A stretch of 29,631 bases of DNA from Acidimicrobiia bacterium UBA5794 (GTDB lineage: Bacteria; Actinomycetota; Acidimicrobiia; Spongiisociales; UBA5794), in NCBI GenBank assembly GCA_002418265.1, contig DIDS01000006.1:1-29631 (forward strand), written 5' to 3'. Of this stretch, positions 1 through 7,236 are shown piece after piece. The position numbers and the translations under genes were made by a program. Positions within the stretch are counted from its first letter, which is position 1. Each line of letters begins with the position of its first letter. Under the pieces are notes generated by a model. It did not search any database. It saw nothing but the letters and a program-made list of their open reading frames with translations, and was not told the DNA's origin.

Positions 1-834
1 CGGGTACCAGGCTTCACCGTATGGGACATACACCCGCATGGCATGACCCATGCCTGCGAGTTCGACCTGACGGTCGCGACGCACACCGTAGAGCATCTGG
101 AACTCCCACGGTTCGGAGCGCTAATCGGCCTGGCGGAGCACATGCTCGATACGAGCATCATCGTGCGTCGCGAATGCGGGCTGGATATCGTCGTTCGCCA
201 TCAGAACACTGACCAGATGATCGTACGCGCCGTCCACGGCAGCAGAGGATTGGTGCGCGATCGACGCCGGCTCGGCGTACGCGCCCTTACACAGACGAAC
301 ATGCCCACCGAGGGGGAGGATCCGTTCGATGTCATCTGGGGATCGATGGAGATAGGATTGGATTGCAATCCCAAGATTCCCATGAGCATTCTGGGCATCC
401 TCGTACAACGAGATCGTCGCCTCGGTGTGCTCAGACTCTTCCATGTCGACCGTCACGGTCGTCCCGACACCAAGTGCTGCCAGAGCAATACGATCGAGAT
501 TGGCCGCCGCCACGCCATCATCGAAGCCCATGCCAAGCTGCGTCAGCTTGACCGAGACGTTTGCGTCCAGCCCATTGGCACCGATCTGCTCGATACAGTC
601 AATGTAGGATTCGGTAGCGGCCGTGGCTTCTGTGGCCGTCGACACATGTTCACCGAGGTAGTCCATCGAGACCTTGAGGCCGTCCTGATTCAACACAGCC
701 GCGACGGCCACGGCCTCAGAGAGCAGATTTCCCGCCACGAACCGGTGTGCCACCGCCTTGCCAGCCCTGGTGTCGGTGATGAGTTTGCGAGTCACAGTTC
801 GGTTGGTAACGGCGAGCATGGCCGATCGCATCAT
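1..834 (-). CDS. Proline dehydrogenase, interrupted by an in-frame TAG and cut by the left window edge
   Basis: FAD enzyme that oxidises proline to pyrroline-5-carboxylate (P5C), the first step of proline catabolism. Visible ProDH motifs are VSVKLTQLG in an early barrel strand, RLCKGAYAEP and FATHD. After residue 237 (HVLRQAD) there is a TAG at 121-123. The same frame then continues without a gap for 40 codons to the window edge, with the conserved EFQMLYGVR and RVYVPYGEAWYP blocks, so the reading frame is intact apart from one codon. Stopping at the TAG would remove the C-terminal barrel strands and the substrate-binding arginines that normally follow. The start ATG overlaps the proC stop codon (ATGA at 831-834), so translation is coupled to proC. 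It could be a fresh pseudogene, a read-through gene or a base error. The family assignment is firm; function is uncertain. Confidence 0.85.
121..123 (-). other. In-frame amber codon inside proline dehydrogenase
   Basis: The minus-strand triplet is TAG. Conserved ProDH sequence lies in the same frame on both sides (HVLRQAD before; WEFQMLYGVR beginning four residues after it). A single C-to-T or similar change from a sense codon would explain it, because no frameshift is needed. Confidence 0.85.
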
Positions 835-1649
835 GGGTTGATCGCTCGTTTTCCCAGTTCGCGTGACCGGTTTGCAGCCGACTGAACGGCATCCTCCATG
901 AGGGCTCGAAATCCACCATCCTCAAGGACATGCATCGCCGCTGCGGTCGTGCCCCCAGGTGATGTGACCTGACCGCGAAGACGGAATGCTGACTCGTCCG
1001 ATTGGAAAAGCAACTCACCCGAACCGCGGATGGTTTGATGAACAAGTTTTTCGGCAGCGTGGTGAGGTAGACCCTCGCGAATGGCAGCCTCGATCAGCGC
1101 CTCGGCGAGAAGAAAGACATAGGCCGGTCCGGTCCCAGACACCGCAGTGACAGCATCAAGGAGATCTTCGGAGAGTTCAATCGTCTCCCCAACCGCACCG
1201 AGTACCAGATGGGCCCTCGCAATGTCGTCGTCGGATGCTGAGGTTCCTGGGGAGAGAGCGGTCATTCCGAGGTCAACTGCCGCCGGCGTGTTTGGCATGG
1301 CTCGGATGATCGGTTGGTTCGGCAGCGCCGCCTCGAGGGTTGCGATCTCGACTCCAGCTGCGAGGCATACGACGACCTGGTCTGGTGTCAAGCATCCCCG
1401 AATTTCAGAGAGAACGGTTGGAACGTCGTTCGGTTTGACCGAGATGATGACGACATCCCTCCCCTCCGCACCGACACCCAATGAGGTAATTGTCGGAATC
1501 CCGGTGTCCTTCTGGAGATCTGCTGCACGTTCTGCCCGACGAGTTACCAAGATCAAGTCATCGGGCAACCATCCAGCACGGAGCAGACCTCGTGCGAAAA
1601 TCTCACCGAGTGAACCGGCACCCAGAATTGCGACGGTCGGATGGTCCAT
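831..1649 (-). CDS. proC: Pyrroline-5-carboxylate reductase
   Basis: Cytosolic NAD(P)H enzyme that reduces P5C to proline, the last step of proline synthesis. The 272-residue protein has the usual family length. The N-terminal Rossmann motif is AILGAGSLGE (residues 7-16), followed by ISVKPNDV and the RAMPNTPAAV segment. The C-terminal dimerisation and substrate domain holds AVSGTGPAYVF and LRGQVTSPGGTTAAA, the ProC signature. It lies 26 bp after murI-macro but has its own TANNNT box six bases before ATG and no Shine-Dalgarno, so it may also be transcribed separately as a leaderless message. It overlaps the next gene, proline dehydrogenase, by 4 bp, which is odd because the two enzymes run opposite reactions. 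Confidence 0.96.
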   Translation of the reverse strand: MDHPTVAILGAGSLGEIFARGLLRAGWLPDDLILVTRRAERAADLQKDTGIPTITSLGVGAEGRDVVIISVKPNDVPTVLSEIRGCLTPDQVVVCLAAGVEIATLEAALPNQPIIRAMPNTPAAVDLGMTALSPGTSASDDDIARAHLVLGAVGETIELSEDLLDAVTAVSGTGPAYVFLLAEALIEAAIREGLPHHAAEKLVHQTIRGSGELLFQSDESAFRLRGQVTSPGGTTAAAMHVLEDGGFRALMEDAVQSAANRSRELGKRAINP

Positions 1650-1655
1650 GGAGCG

Positions 1656-1661
1656 AGGATA
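1656..1661 (-). promoter_or_regulatory. Putative leaderless -10 box of proC
   Basis: TATCCT on the minus strand sits exactly six bases before the proC ATG, with no Shine-Dalgarno between. A weak -35-like TTGTGA lies 19 bp upstream. The same spacing recurs at other genes in this window. Confidence 0.4.
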
Positions 1662-1675
1662 TCGTGCGCTCCGGA

Positions 1676-2986
1676 TCAGATCACAATGTCCATCGATTCC
1701 ATGGCGTCGACGAATCGGTCGGTCATGTCCTCGTTGAAACCGACAAGCCGGACCGAGCGCAGCGATGTGGCGCCCTCAGAGAGGAATGACGCTGCCGTCT
1801 CAGCGATCACGGCGGACGCCTCATGAGGAGGATATCCATAGATACCTGCCGAGATCGCTGGCATCGCAACAGTGGTTGCGTCGATCTCGGCTGCCGCATC
1901 CAGCGCCCCAACGACCGCCGCTGCGAGGAGGCCCTCGTTGTCTTGATCAGGGGTGTGGATCGGTCCGGCAACGTGCACGACGTATTGGGATGGCATCTCA
2001 CCTGCGGATGTCAGCGCGGCGATGCCGGGAGCCAGTGGTCCATGTTCATCAATCCAGCGGCGGGACTCGGCCCCGATCGTGGAACCACCTGCAATGGCAA
2101 TCGCGAGGGCGACGCCGCCCCCGTGGTCAAGTTCGACATTGGCTGCATTCACGATGACCGTAACAGGCATCTCAGTGATGTCCCCCGTCAGCGCTACGAG
2201 TGTTGAGTCACCAAAGCTGAGAGCCATCGCCGCATTTGCCGGAATGTCGACGGTCGTCCATTCCCTCTTGTCCCACCGATCGGTCTCCAACGATGTCGTC
2301 CACATTTCGGTGGATCCGGTGCCCTCCAGGTCGATCGTCATCCGGTTTGCAACTTCGATCACACGGCGTCCAACCGCCTGAGCGGGATCAATGAACGTGA
2401 TATGTGGTGGCAGACGAACGGCAATATCGGAAAGAATGTGGGGATAGTGAGTGCACCCGAGAACAACGACGTCGGCCTCTGACGCCGCGATCTCCGGTAG
2501 GTAGGCGTCGAGGAGATCACCGACCGGCTCCCCGCGTTCAACAGCGAGGGCCAGACCGGGGCACGAGCGTTCGATGATCTTCACATCCCCTGCGAAACGA
2601 CCGACAAGGCTCTGAAACAGCTCACCTTGGAAAGTTGCATCGGTGGCCAGCACCGCGATTGTCCCCGTAGATGTCTGTTCGGCTGCCGGTTTCACTGCTG
2701 GCTCCATGCCAACAAACTCGATGTCGGGTAGTTCGCGACGCAAGTGGTGGAGTGCTGCCGCGGAGGCTGAATTGCAGGCGATGACAACCACCTCTGCTCC
2801 GGCAGATCGCAAGAACCGCGCTATCAGGGTGGTTCGATCACGAACCTCTTCGAGCGTACGTTCTCCGTACGGACCGAAGGCATGATCGGCGAGGTAGACA
2901 AGATCCGCCCACGGAGCTCGCTCTCGGAGGTGCTCGAGAACGCCGATCCCACCGATACCGGAGTCAAAGACCGCGATGCGGGTCAT
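1676..2986 (-). CDS. murI: Glutamate racemase fused to a C-terminal macro domain
   Basis: Residues 1 to about 225 are a complete glutamate racemase, which makes D-glutamate for peptidoglycan. They contain FDSGIGG (Asp8), VIACNSASAAAL (Cys71) and LGCTHYP (Cys178), so both catalytic cysteines are present. Residues about 258-436 are a macro domain, an ADP-ribose binding or hydrolysing fold, with VIVNAANVELDHGGGVA (Asn280, Asn283 and the glycine loop) and PAISAGIYGYP. Ordinary MurI is about 265 residues; this protein has 436. The start is the ATG at 2986, immediately before TRIAVFDSGIGG; the frame is open further upstream, but that would overlap the nitroreductase. It lies 55 bp after the nitroreductase and 26 bp before proC. 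Racemase activity is well supported. The role of the fused macro domain is unknown, and I know of no described function for this pairing. Confidence 0.92.
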   Translation of the reverse strand: MTRIAVFDSGIGGIGVLEHLRERAPWADLVYLADHAFGPYGERTLEEVRDRTTLIARFLRSAGAEVVVIACNSASAAALHHLRRELPDIEFVGMEPAVKPAAEQTSTGTIAVLATDATFQGELFQSLVGRFAGDVKIIERSCPGLALAVERGEPVGDLLDAYLPEIAASEADVVVLGCTHYPHILSDIAVRLPPHITFIDPAQAVGRRVIEVANRMTIDLEGTGSTEMWTTSLETDRWDKREWTTVDIPANAAMALSFGDSTLVALTGDITEMPVTVIVNAANVELDHGGGVALAIAIAGGSTIGAESRRWIDEHGPLAPGIAALTSAGEMPSQYVVHVAGPIHTPDQDNEGLLAAAVVGALDAAAEIDATTVAMPAISAGIYGYPPHEASAVIAETAASFLSEGATSLRSVRLVGFNEDMTDRFVDAMESMDIVI

Positions 2987-3041
2987 GCAGCCGGGTGGTT
3001 CGTACCCATGGACCGCCCCACACGCGAAAGGGACGCCTCGA

Positions 3042-3542
3042 TCATCCGCCGTACCGGTTCCGGTGGACGAGCTGACCGATCGGCTTTCTCCCACCAAACC
3101 TCGCAGGACCTGAGGAAGGAGCCGGATAACCCACCGCAACACCATATCTGCATCGATACCCATCGGGCAGACCCAACACCGCGTGGGCGATCTCAGTCCG
3201 GTGAAGCGTCACGGGACAACTTGCCAACCCGATTGCGTCTGCTGCCAGCATGATGTTCTGGGCGACCCGTCCGGTATCGAACTCGTAGCCACCGGGAGTC
3301 TCGACGAGTGCGATCATCATCGGGGCATGCTCGACCGGTGTCGTGAAGTCGCCTGCTTCACAGATCGCCGTCTTCTGTTCAGGATCGGTGATCACGATGA
3401 ACGACCAATTCTGAGAGTTCTTCGATGACCCCGTCCAGCGGGCTGCCTCGAGGATCGCGCGGAGATCGGCGTCGGAAACGGGACGATCCTCAAACTGCCG
3501 TATCGCTCGCAGCCCAAGAATCGAGTCGTAGCAAGAAGTCAT
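3042..3542 (-). CDS. Nitroreductase-family flavoprotein
   Basis: A 166-residue protein of the NAD(P)H- and FMN-dependent nitroreductase fold. The N-terminal LRAIRQFEDRPVS is the typical phosphate-binding arginine region, AARWTGSSKNSQNWSF matches the FMN-contact segment, and RVAQNIMLAADAIGLASC and the C-terminal GYPAP are characteristic. The length is at the short end for the family, but it looks complete. The substrate cannot be read from sequence. It is first in the minus-strand cluster with murI-macro, proC and proline dehydrogenase. A TANNNT box (TATCGT) lies six bases before ATG, next to the heptamer array at 3557-3619, so transcription probably starts at or near the start codon. Confidence 0.88.
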   Translation of the reverse strand: MTSCYDSILGLRAIRQFEDRPVSDADLRAILEAARWTGSSKNSQNWSFIVITDPEQKTAICEAGDFTTPVEHAPMMIALVETPGGYEFDTGRVAQNIMLAADAIGLASCPVTLHRTEIAHAVLGLPDGYRCRYGVAVGYPAPSSGPARFGGRKPIGQLVHRNRYGG

Positions 3543-3548
3543 GCCGCA

Positions 3549-3554
3549 ACGATA
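3549..3554 (-). promoter_or_regulatory. Putative leaderless -10 box of the nitroreductase operon
   Basis: TATCGT on the minus strand lies six bases before the ATG at 3542. No Shine-Dalgarno is present. The heptamer array begins two bases further upstream and occupies the place where a -35 box would be. Confidence 0.4.
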
Positions 3555-3556
3555 GA

Positions 3557-3619
3557 CCGATGACCGATAACCGACATCCGATGCCCGATGCCCGATTTCA
3601 GAAGTCAGAAGTCAGAAGC
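3557..3619. repeat. Heptamer tandem array A (nine phased units)
   Basis: On the plus strand the DNA divides without slippage into nine 7-base units: CCGATGA, CCGATAA, CCGACAT, CCGATGC twice, CCGATTT, CAGAAGT twice, CAGAAGC. Two sub-families, CCGATNN and CAGAAGT, share one phase. It lies between the acyl-CoA dehydrogenase and nitroreductase genes and abuts the latter's promoter. Confidence 0.85.
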
Positions 3620-3630
3620 GGTTCAGACCC

Positions 3631-3672
3631 GTCCCCCCGGTCTTCCGGGGGGACGCGGCGCGCCAGCGCCGC
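3631..3672. repeat. Two adjacent perfect GC hairpins (REP-like)
   Basis: 3631-3654 has two perfect 10-bp arms (GTCCCCCCGG and its complement) around a TCTT loop. 3655-3672 has perfect 7-bp arms (GCGGCGC and GCGCCGC) around GCCA. No T-run follows on either strand, so a classic intrinsic terminator is not supported. A run of G follows, and the rest to 3813 holds a C-run, a small CCCGC/GCGGG hairpin near 3747 and a GCGAGCGAAGCGAGC stretch. It may be a REP-type element; its role is unknown. Confidence 0.6.
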
Positions 3673-3813
3673 AGGGGGGCGTTTCAGCTCATCGCAGTAC
3701 CAGGAAGCCCCCGTGCATCACGTTGCGCCTACTGTCGCAGGCGTTCCCCCCGCTCCGCGGGAGGACGGGAAGGAAACCGACGTCAGAAGCTGTAAGCAGC
3801 GAGCGAAGCGAGC

Positions 3814-5616
3814 TCAGAACGCTTCGTCGTTCATGTCCATCAGCCAACCGGTTTCGTTCTGTGCTGCCGCGGTACGGAGGGCAATCTTGGGTAGCGCCTC
3901 ACTCGCAAAGAACCGAGCTGACGCAATCTTGCCCTCGTAGAACGCTTTGTCCGATCCTTCCGCGGTCGGCAACGCAGCGCTGGCGCGTTCGGCGTGCTCA
4001 AGCAGCAACCAGGCGATCACAACCTCGGACAAGCTTTCGAGCAGACCGTTGGTATGGAGACCGGTCTTGTAGATCTCAGGAGGATCCTCCATCGACGCCA
4101 TTGCGTGTCCGACGAGTACACCGATGTGATTCTGAACTTGCTCGAGGGCGTCGCCAAGCGCCTGACGCTGCGGTGCGAATTCGTCCGAGCCGCCCTTCAC
4201 ATACTCAAGGATGTCCTCGGCGAGTCGCATGACCGTCTGACCCTGGTCGCGTGCGATCTTTCGGAAGAAGAGGTCCAGGGCTTGGATGCCAGTGGTCCCT
4301 TCGTAGAGGGAGTCGATCTTTGCGTCGCGGATGTACTGCTCGATTGGATAGTCCTGTGTGAATCCCGACCCACCGAATACCTGGAGTGACTGGGCGAGAA
4401 GTTCATATGCCTTTTCGGACGAGTAGCCCTTCACCATCGGGAGCAGCAGATCGTTGAGCCGTGCCCAATAGTCATCTCCGGATTCGAGCCGCATCTTGTC
4501 AAGCGTCCATGCGGTGTACATCCACAGAGCGCGGAGGCCCTCGGCGTAGGACTTCTGGAGCATCAGCATGCGGCGAACGTCGGGGTGTCTGATGATCTCA
4601 ACACGAGGAGCAGTCTTGTCAGTCGCCTTCGTGAGGTCGGCGGACTGAACTCGTTCCTTTGCATAGTCGAGAGCGTTGAGATATCCCGTCGAAAGGGTGC
4701 CAGCCGATTTCACACCGATGAGCATCCGGGCGTCCTCGATGACGAGAAACATCTGCCGAATACCCTCGTGAACGTTACCGACGAGGTAGCCGACGCATGG
4801 TTCATCAACACCCATCGAAAGTTCACACGTCGTTGAACCCTTGATACCCATCTTGTGCTCAAGCCCAGTCGCCTTGATCCCGTTGCGCTCACCAAGGGAT
4901 CCGTCGTCGTTGACGAGGTACTTGGGAACAATGAACATCGAAAGGCCCTTCGTGCCAGGTTCTCCACCTTCGCGCCGGGCGAGCACGAGGTGGATGATGT
5001 TGTCGAAATAGTCATTCTCGCCAGATGTGATGAAACGCTTCACACCTTCGAGATGCCACACGTCCCCCTCGACATGGACCGCCTTGGACGTGCCGGCCCC
5101 GACATCGGAGCCCGCATCCGGCTCGGTGAGAACCATCGTCGCTCCCCAGCGGTTGTCAATCATCGGTATGGCAAACTTGGCAACTTGCTCTTCTGTCCCC
5201 ACCGCAGCGATGACTTCGGCCATCAGGGCGCTTGAGGCATACAGAAATGCAGCTGGGTTGGAAGAAACGAACATCTCACCTGCTGCCCAGCGGAGAGCAT
5301 CCGGAGCACCGAAGCCACCAAGGTCCTGGTCGATTCCCAAGAGGTGCCATCCTCCATCGAAGAAGGCGTCAAGGCTGTCCTTCGTCGCTTGTGGAAGAGC
5401 AATCTCACCGTCGACAAGTTCGGGTGGGTTGCGATCTGATTCGACCCAGCTCGCGGCAAAGTCCTCGACCGCAAGCCGCTCAACCTCTCTGAGGGAGTCC
5501 ATGGCCGTCGCCTTATCGAAGCCTTCGAAGGGCGCCTTCCCGAAATAGCTGTCAACGTGAAGAAACTCGAAAAGATTGAACTCAATGTCACGGAGATTGG
5601 TCTTGTAGTGGGACAT
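3814..5616 (-). CDS. Acyl-CoA dehydrogenase, FadE5-like, with C-terminal extension domain
   Basis: FAD enzyme for the first dehydrogenation of fatty-acyl-CoA beta-oxidation. The 600-residue length, against about 380 for ordinary ACADs, places it with the long actinobacterial FadE5/AcdA class, which has an extra N-terminal helix (SHYKTNLRDIEFNLFE) and a C-terminal helical domain. Key segments are MVLTEPDAGSD (161-171, flavin and substrate contact), ITSGEND (196-202), LQVFGGSGFTQDYPIEQYIRD (411-431) and SLYEGTTGIQALD, whose Glu439 is the expected catalytic base. It is divergent from a TetR gene. A TATACT -10-like box upstream overlaps a TTGAG-N6-CTCAA palindrome, so repression by that regulator is likely. 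Chain-length preference cannot be read from sequence. Confidence 0.94.
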   Translation of the reverse strand: MSHYKTNLRDIEFNLFEFLHVDSYFGKAPFEGFDKATAMDSLREVERLAVEDFAASWVESDRNPPELVDGEIALPQATKDSLDAFFDGGWHLLGIDQDLGGFGAPDALRWAAGEMFVSSNPAAFLYASSALMAEVIAAVGTEEQVAKFAIPMIDNRWGATMVLTEPDAGSDVGAGTSKAVHVEGDVWHLEGVKRFITSGENDYFDNIIHLVLARREGGEPGTKGLSMFIVPKYLVNDDGSLGERNGIKATGLEHKMGIKGSTTCELSMGVDEPCVGYLVGNVHEGIRQMFLVIEDARMLIGVKSAGTLSTGYLNALDYAKERVQSADLTKATDKTAPRVEIIRHPDVRRMLMLQKSYAEGLRALWMYTAWTLDKMRLESGDDYWARLNDLLLPMVKGYSSEKAYELLAQSLQVFGGSGFTQDYPIEQYIRDAKIDSLYEGTTGIQALDLFFRKIARDQGQTVMRLAEDILEYVKGGSDEFAPQRQALGDALEQVQNHIGVLVGHAMASMEDPPEIYKTGLHTNGLLESLSEVVIAWLLLEHAERASAALPTAEGSDKAFYEGKIASARFFASEALPKIALRTAAAQNETGWLMDMNDEAF

Positions 5617-5648
5617 CTCTCACACCCCTGGCTCGGTGAATTCGTAAT

Positions 5649-5664
5649 TTGAGTATACCCTCAA
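5649..5664. promoter_or_regulatory. TTGAG-N6-CTCAA operator 1 (acyl-CoA dehydrogenase side)
   Basis: A 16-bp palindrome with perfect 5-bp arms and a TATACC centre. Read on the minus strand, its core contains TATACT, a good -10 box for the acyl-CoA dehydrogenase gene, so a bound regulator would block that promoter. Another TTGAG half-site follows at 5667-5671. Confidence 0.65.
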
Positions 5665-5715
5665 CTTTGAGTGTTCGATCAGAATTGATGAACTTCATCC
5701 AAATTTGAGTGAGTT

Positions 5716-5731
5716 TTGAGCGCACACTCAA
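5716..5731. promoter_or_regulatory. TTGAG-N6-CTCAA operator 2 (TetR side)
   Basis: It has the same arms and 6-bp spacer as operator 1 with a different centre (CGCACA). It is preceded by a TTGAG half-site at 5705-5709 and lies 46 bp before the TetR start chosen here. Two identical-arm sites between divergent genes suggest autoregulation plus control of the dehydrogenase. Confidence 0.65.
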
Positions 5732-5777
5732 GAAGTCGGAGTACGATGTTCAAGCCATACCGTTGGAGGGAATCGCC

Positions 5778-6332
5778 GTGGCTCGCTATCAGGCCGGACT
5801 CCGCACCGAAGCGCGGATCGTTGACGCAACTCGGTCACTGCTCGCGGAGGGTGGACTTGAGGCGGCAACGCTCAAGGCGATCTGTGAAGAAGCCGGCGTC
5901 AAGGCAGGAAGCTTCTACAACCTGTTCGATTCGAAGGAAGAGGTTGTCATCAGGGTCGTGCGCGAATCCATCGATGCGGTCGATCCGGACCCCGGCGGAG
6001 CTGGCACCGACACCGTCGATGATCTCGTCGCGGCATTCATTCGATTCTTCGTTGAACAGCCAGAGATGGCCAAGGTGTATGTGATCGCCGCCGTCAACAC
6101 CGAGACCTCGGACAACGGCGCGCGACGAAGATTTCTCCGCCACCATCTGCGGCGTGTCGAACGGTTCGCCGACGCGATGATGCGCCAAGATCGATCCCTC
6201 ACCTCGGATACAGCGACCATGAGGGCGGAGATCCTCCTCGGTGCGCTCGACGGGCTCGCCTTCCGATGGACCATCGACTCGACATTCGAATTCGAGAAGT
6301 TCGCGCTTGAGGCTGCCAGCAGATTGAGCTGA
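5778..6332 (+). CDS. TetR-family transcriptional regulator
   Basis: A 184-residue DNA-binding regulator. The N-terminal helix-turn-helix covers roughly residues 10-55: RIVDATRSLLAEGGLEAATLKAICEEAGVKAGSFYNLFDSKEEV is read in pieces as IVDATRSLLAEGG, TLKAICEEAGV and GSFYNLFDSKEEV, all typical of TetR. The C-terminal ligand domain is variable. I chose GTG at 5778 because GGAGGG at 5765-5770 is a well-spaced Shine-Dalgarno. The earlier in-frame GTG at 5709 would place operator 2 inside the coding region. It is divergent from the acyl-CoA dehydrogenase, and its likely effector is an acyl-CoA or fatty acid (inference). Confidence 0.92.
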   Translation: MARYQAGLRTEARIVDATRSLLAEGGLEAATLKAICEEAGVKAGSFYNLFDSKEEVVIRVVRESIDAVDPDPGGAGTDTVDDLVAAFIRFFVEQPEMAKVYVIAAVNTETSDNGARRRFLRHHLRRVERFADAMMRQDRSLTSDTATMRAEILLGALDGLAFRWTIDSTFEFEKFALEAASRLS

Positions 6333-6355
6333 CAGCTTTCAGCTATCAGCATCAG
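6328..6355. repeat. Heptamer array F (four units) across the TetR stop codon
   Basis: GCTGACA, GCTTTCA, GCTATCA and GCATCAG follow in one phase. The first unit contains the TGA stop of the TetR gene. It lies in the short convergent gap before the DUF2461 gene. Confidence 0.6.
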
Positions 6356-6370
6356 AAAGGGCGAAGCTTC

Positions 6371-7090
6371 TCAGAACGGGAGTCCGAGGGCTTCGCACAG
6401 GAACTGGTTGTAGCCGGCAGCTTTGCCGTAGAGCTTGGCGAGGTCGTCATCGAATGACTCCGATGTCACTGTCTTTTGCGTCAGCTTGGAACTTGCCACA
6501 AAGCTCTTACGCCGTACATCAAGCGGAAACTCGGGATTCTCGTATTCCTTTGGTATGCGTTTGAGCACTTCGTCCTCGCCGGGTTCCACGTCCCACGCAT
6601 CGGTGAATGACCTGGACAAGGTGGCCTTTTTCCAGGCCTCTGGCTCCTCATAGATCCGATCGCGAATTTGCTTGGCAACCTTCGCGTCGGGTTTCCAAAG
6701 ACCGACGCCTGCCCAACAATCCCCCGGTTCAAGGTGCAAGTAGAAGCCTGGGGCGTGAACATCCTTTCCCATCTGATGACGGAACTGAATGCCGACGTTC
6801 GTTTTGTATGGCGTCTTGTCTTTCGAATAACGAGTGTCGCGATAAGGGCGCATGAGTGAACCGCCGTTGGTTCGGGTGTCGGCGACGAAGTGATCAGACA
6901 TCGCGGTCAGCCGAGGTTCGAAGTCTGCGATGAATTCCTTGGCCGGTTCTCGGATCGTGTTGATGTACCGATTCTTGTTTGCCTCGAACCATGGACGGTT
7001 GTTGTTGTCCTCAAGTTCATGCAGGAATCTGAACACAGCAGGAGTGAAGTATGTCTGGCGCAACCGGTTTCCTTTCGTCTCATCCAACAT
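6371..7090 (-). CDS. DUF2461 family protein
   Basis: A protein of about 239 residues of the widespread DUF2461/TIGR02453 family, whose function is unknown. Recognisable segments are FLHELEDNNNRPWFEANKNRY near the N-terminus, MRPYRDTRYSKDKTPYKTN, GFYLHLEPGDCWAGVGLWKP in the middle, and YENPEFPLDVRRKSF toward the end. The frame is open to 7222, but those extra 44 residues are encoded by heptamer repeat DNA and do not resemble the family, so I start at the ATG at 7090. It is convergent with the TetR gene and divergent from the cupin gene. No strong Shine-Dalgarno is visible. Confidence 0.88.
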   Translation of the reverse strand: MLDETKGNRLRQTYFTPAVFRFLHELEDNNNRPWFEANKNRYINTIREPAKEFIADFEPRLTAMSDHFVADTRTNGGSLMRPYRDTRYSKDKTPYKTNVGIQFRHQMGKDVHAPGFYLHLEPGDCWAGVGLWKPDAKVAKQIRDRIYEEPEAWKKATLSRSFTDAWDVEPGEDEVLKRIPKEYENPEFPLDVRRKSFVASSKLTQKTVTSESFDDDLAKLYGKAAGYNQFLCEALGLPF

Positions 7091-7126
7091 ATCGGCGTGG
7101 CGGACGGGATGGAAGGGGTCCGGTAT

Positions 7127-7189
7127 CCGATGACCGACCACCGACCACCGACGACCGATTCCTGATTTCTGACGTCCGATGTCTGACGC
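7127..7189. repeat. Heptamer tandem array B (nine phased units)
   Basis: Nine consecutive 7-base units: CCGATGA, CCGACCA twice, CCGACGA, CCGATTC, CTGATTT, CTGACGT, CCGATGT, CTGACGC. It has the same length and orientation as array A and ends 47 bp before the cupin start. Confidence 0.85.
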
Positions 7190-7236
7190 CTCCCCAGGAT
7201 CAGTAGGATCAAGGTGCGGCAACGAAGGGAGCCATC

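Noticed and set aside
43..885. Long open frame on the plus strand opposite proline dehydrogenase
   Set aside because: The minus strand carries conserved ProDH motifs; the plus-strand peptide resembles nothing and is Arg/His-rich, as expected for an antisense frame.
2987..3163. N-terminal extension of MurI-macro to 3163
   Set aside because: It overlaps the nitroreductase gene and precedes the usual MurI start; no family resemblance.
3557..3619. CRISPR array
   Set aside because: The repeats are 7 bases, directly joined and without spacers; no cas genes nearby.
7091..7222. Extension of the DUF2461 protein to 7222
   Set aside because: The added 44 residues are translated heptamer repeat and lie outside the family domain.
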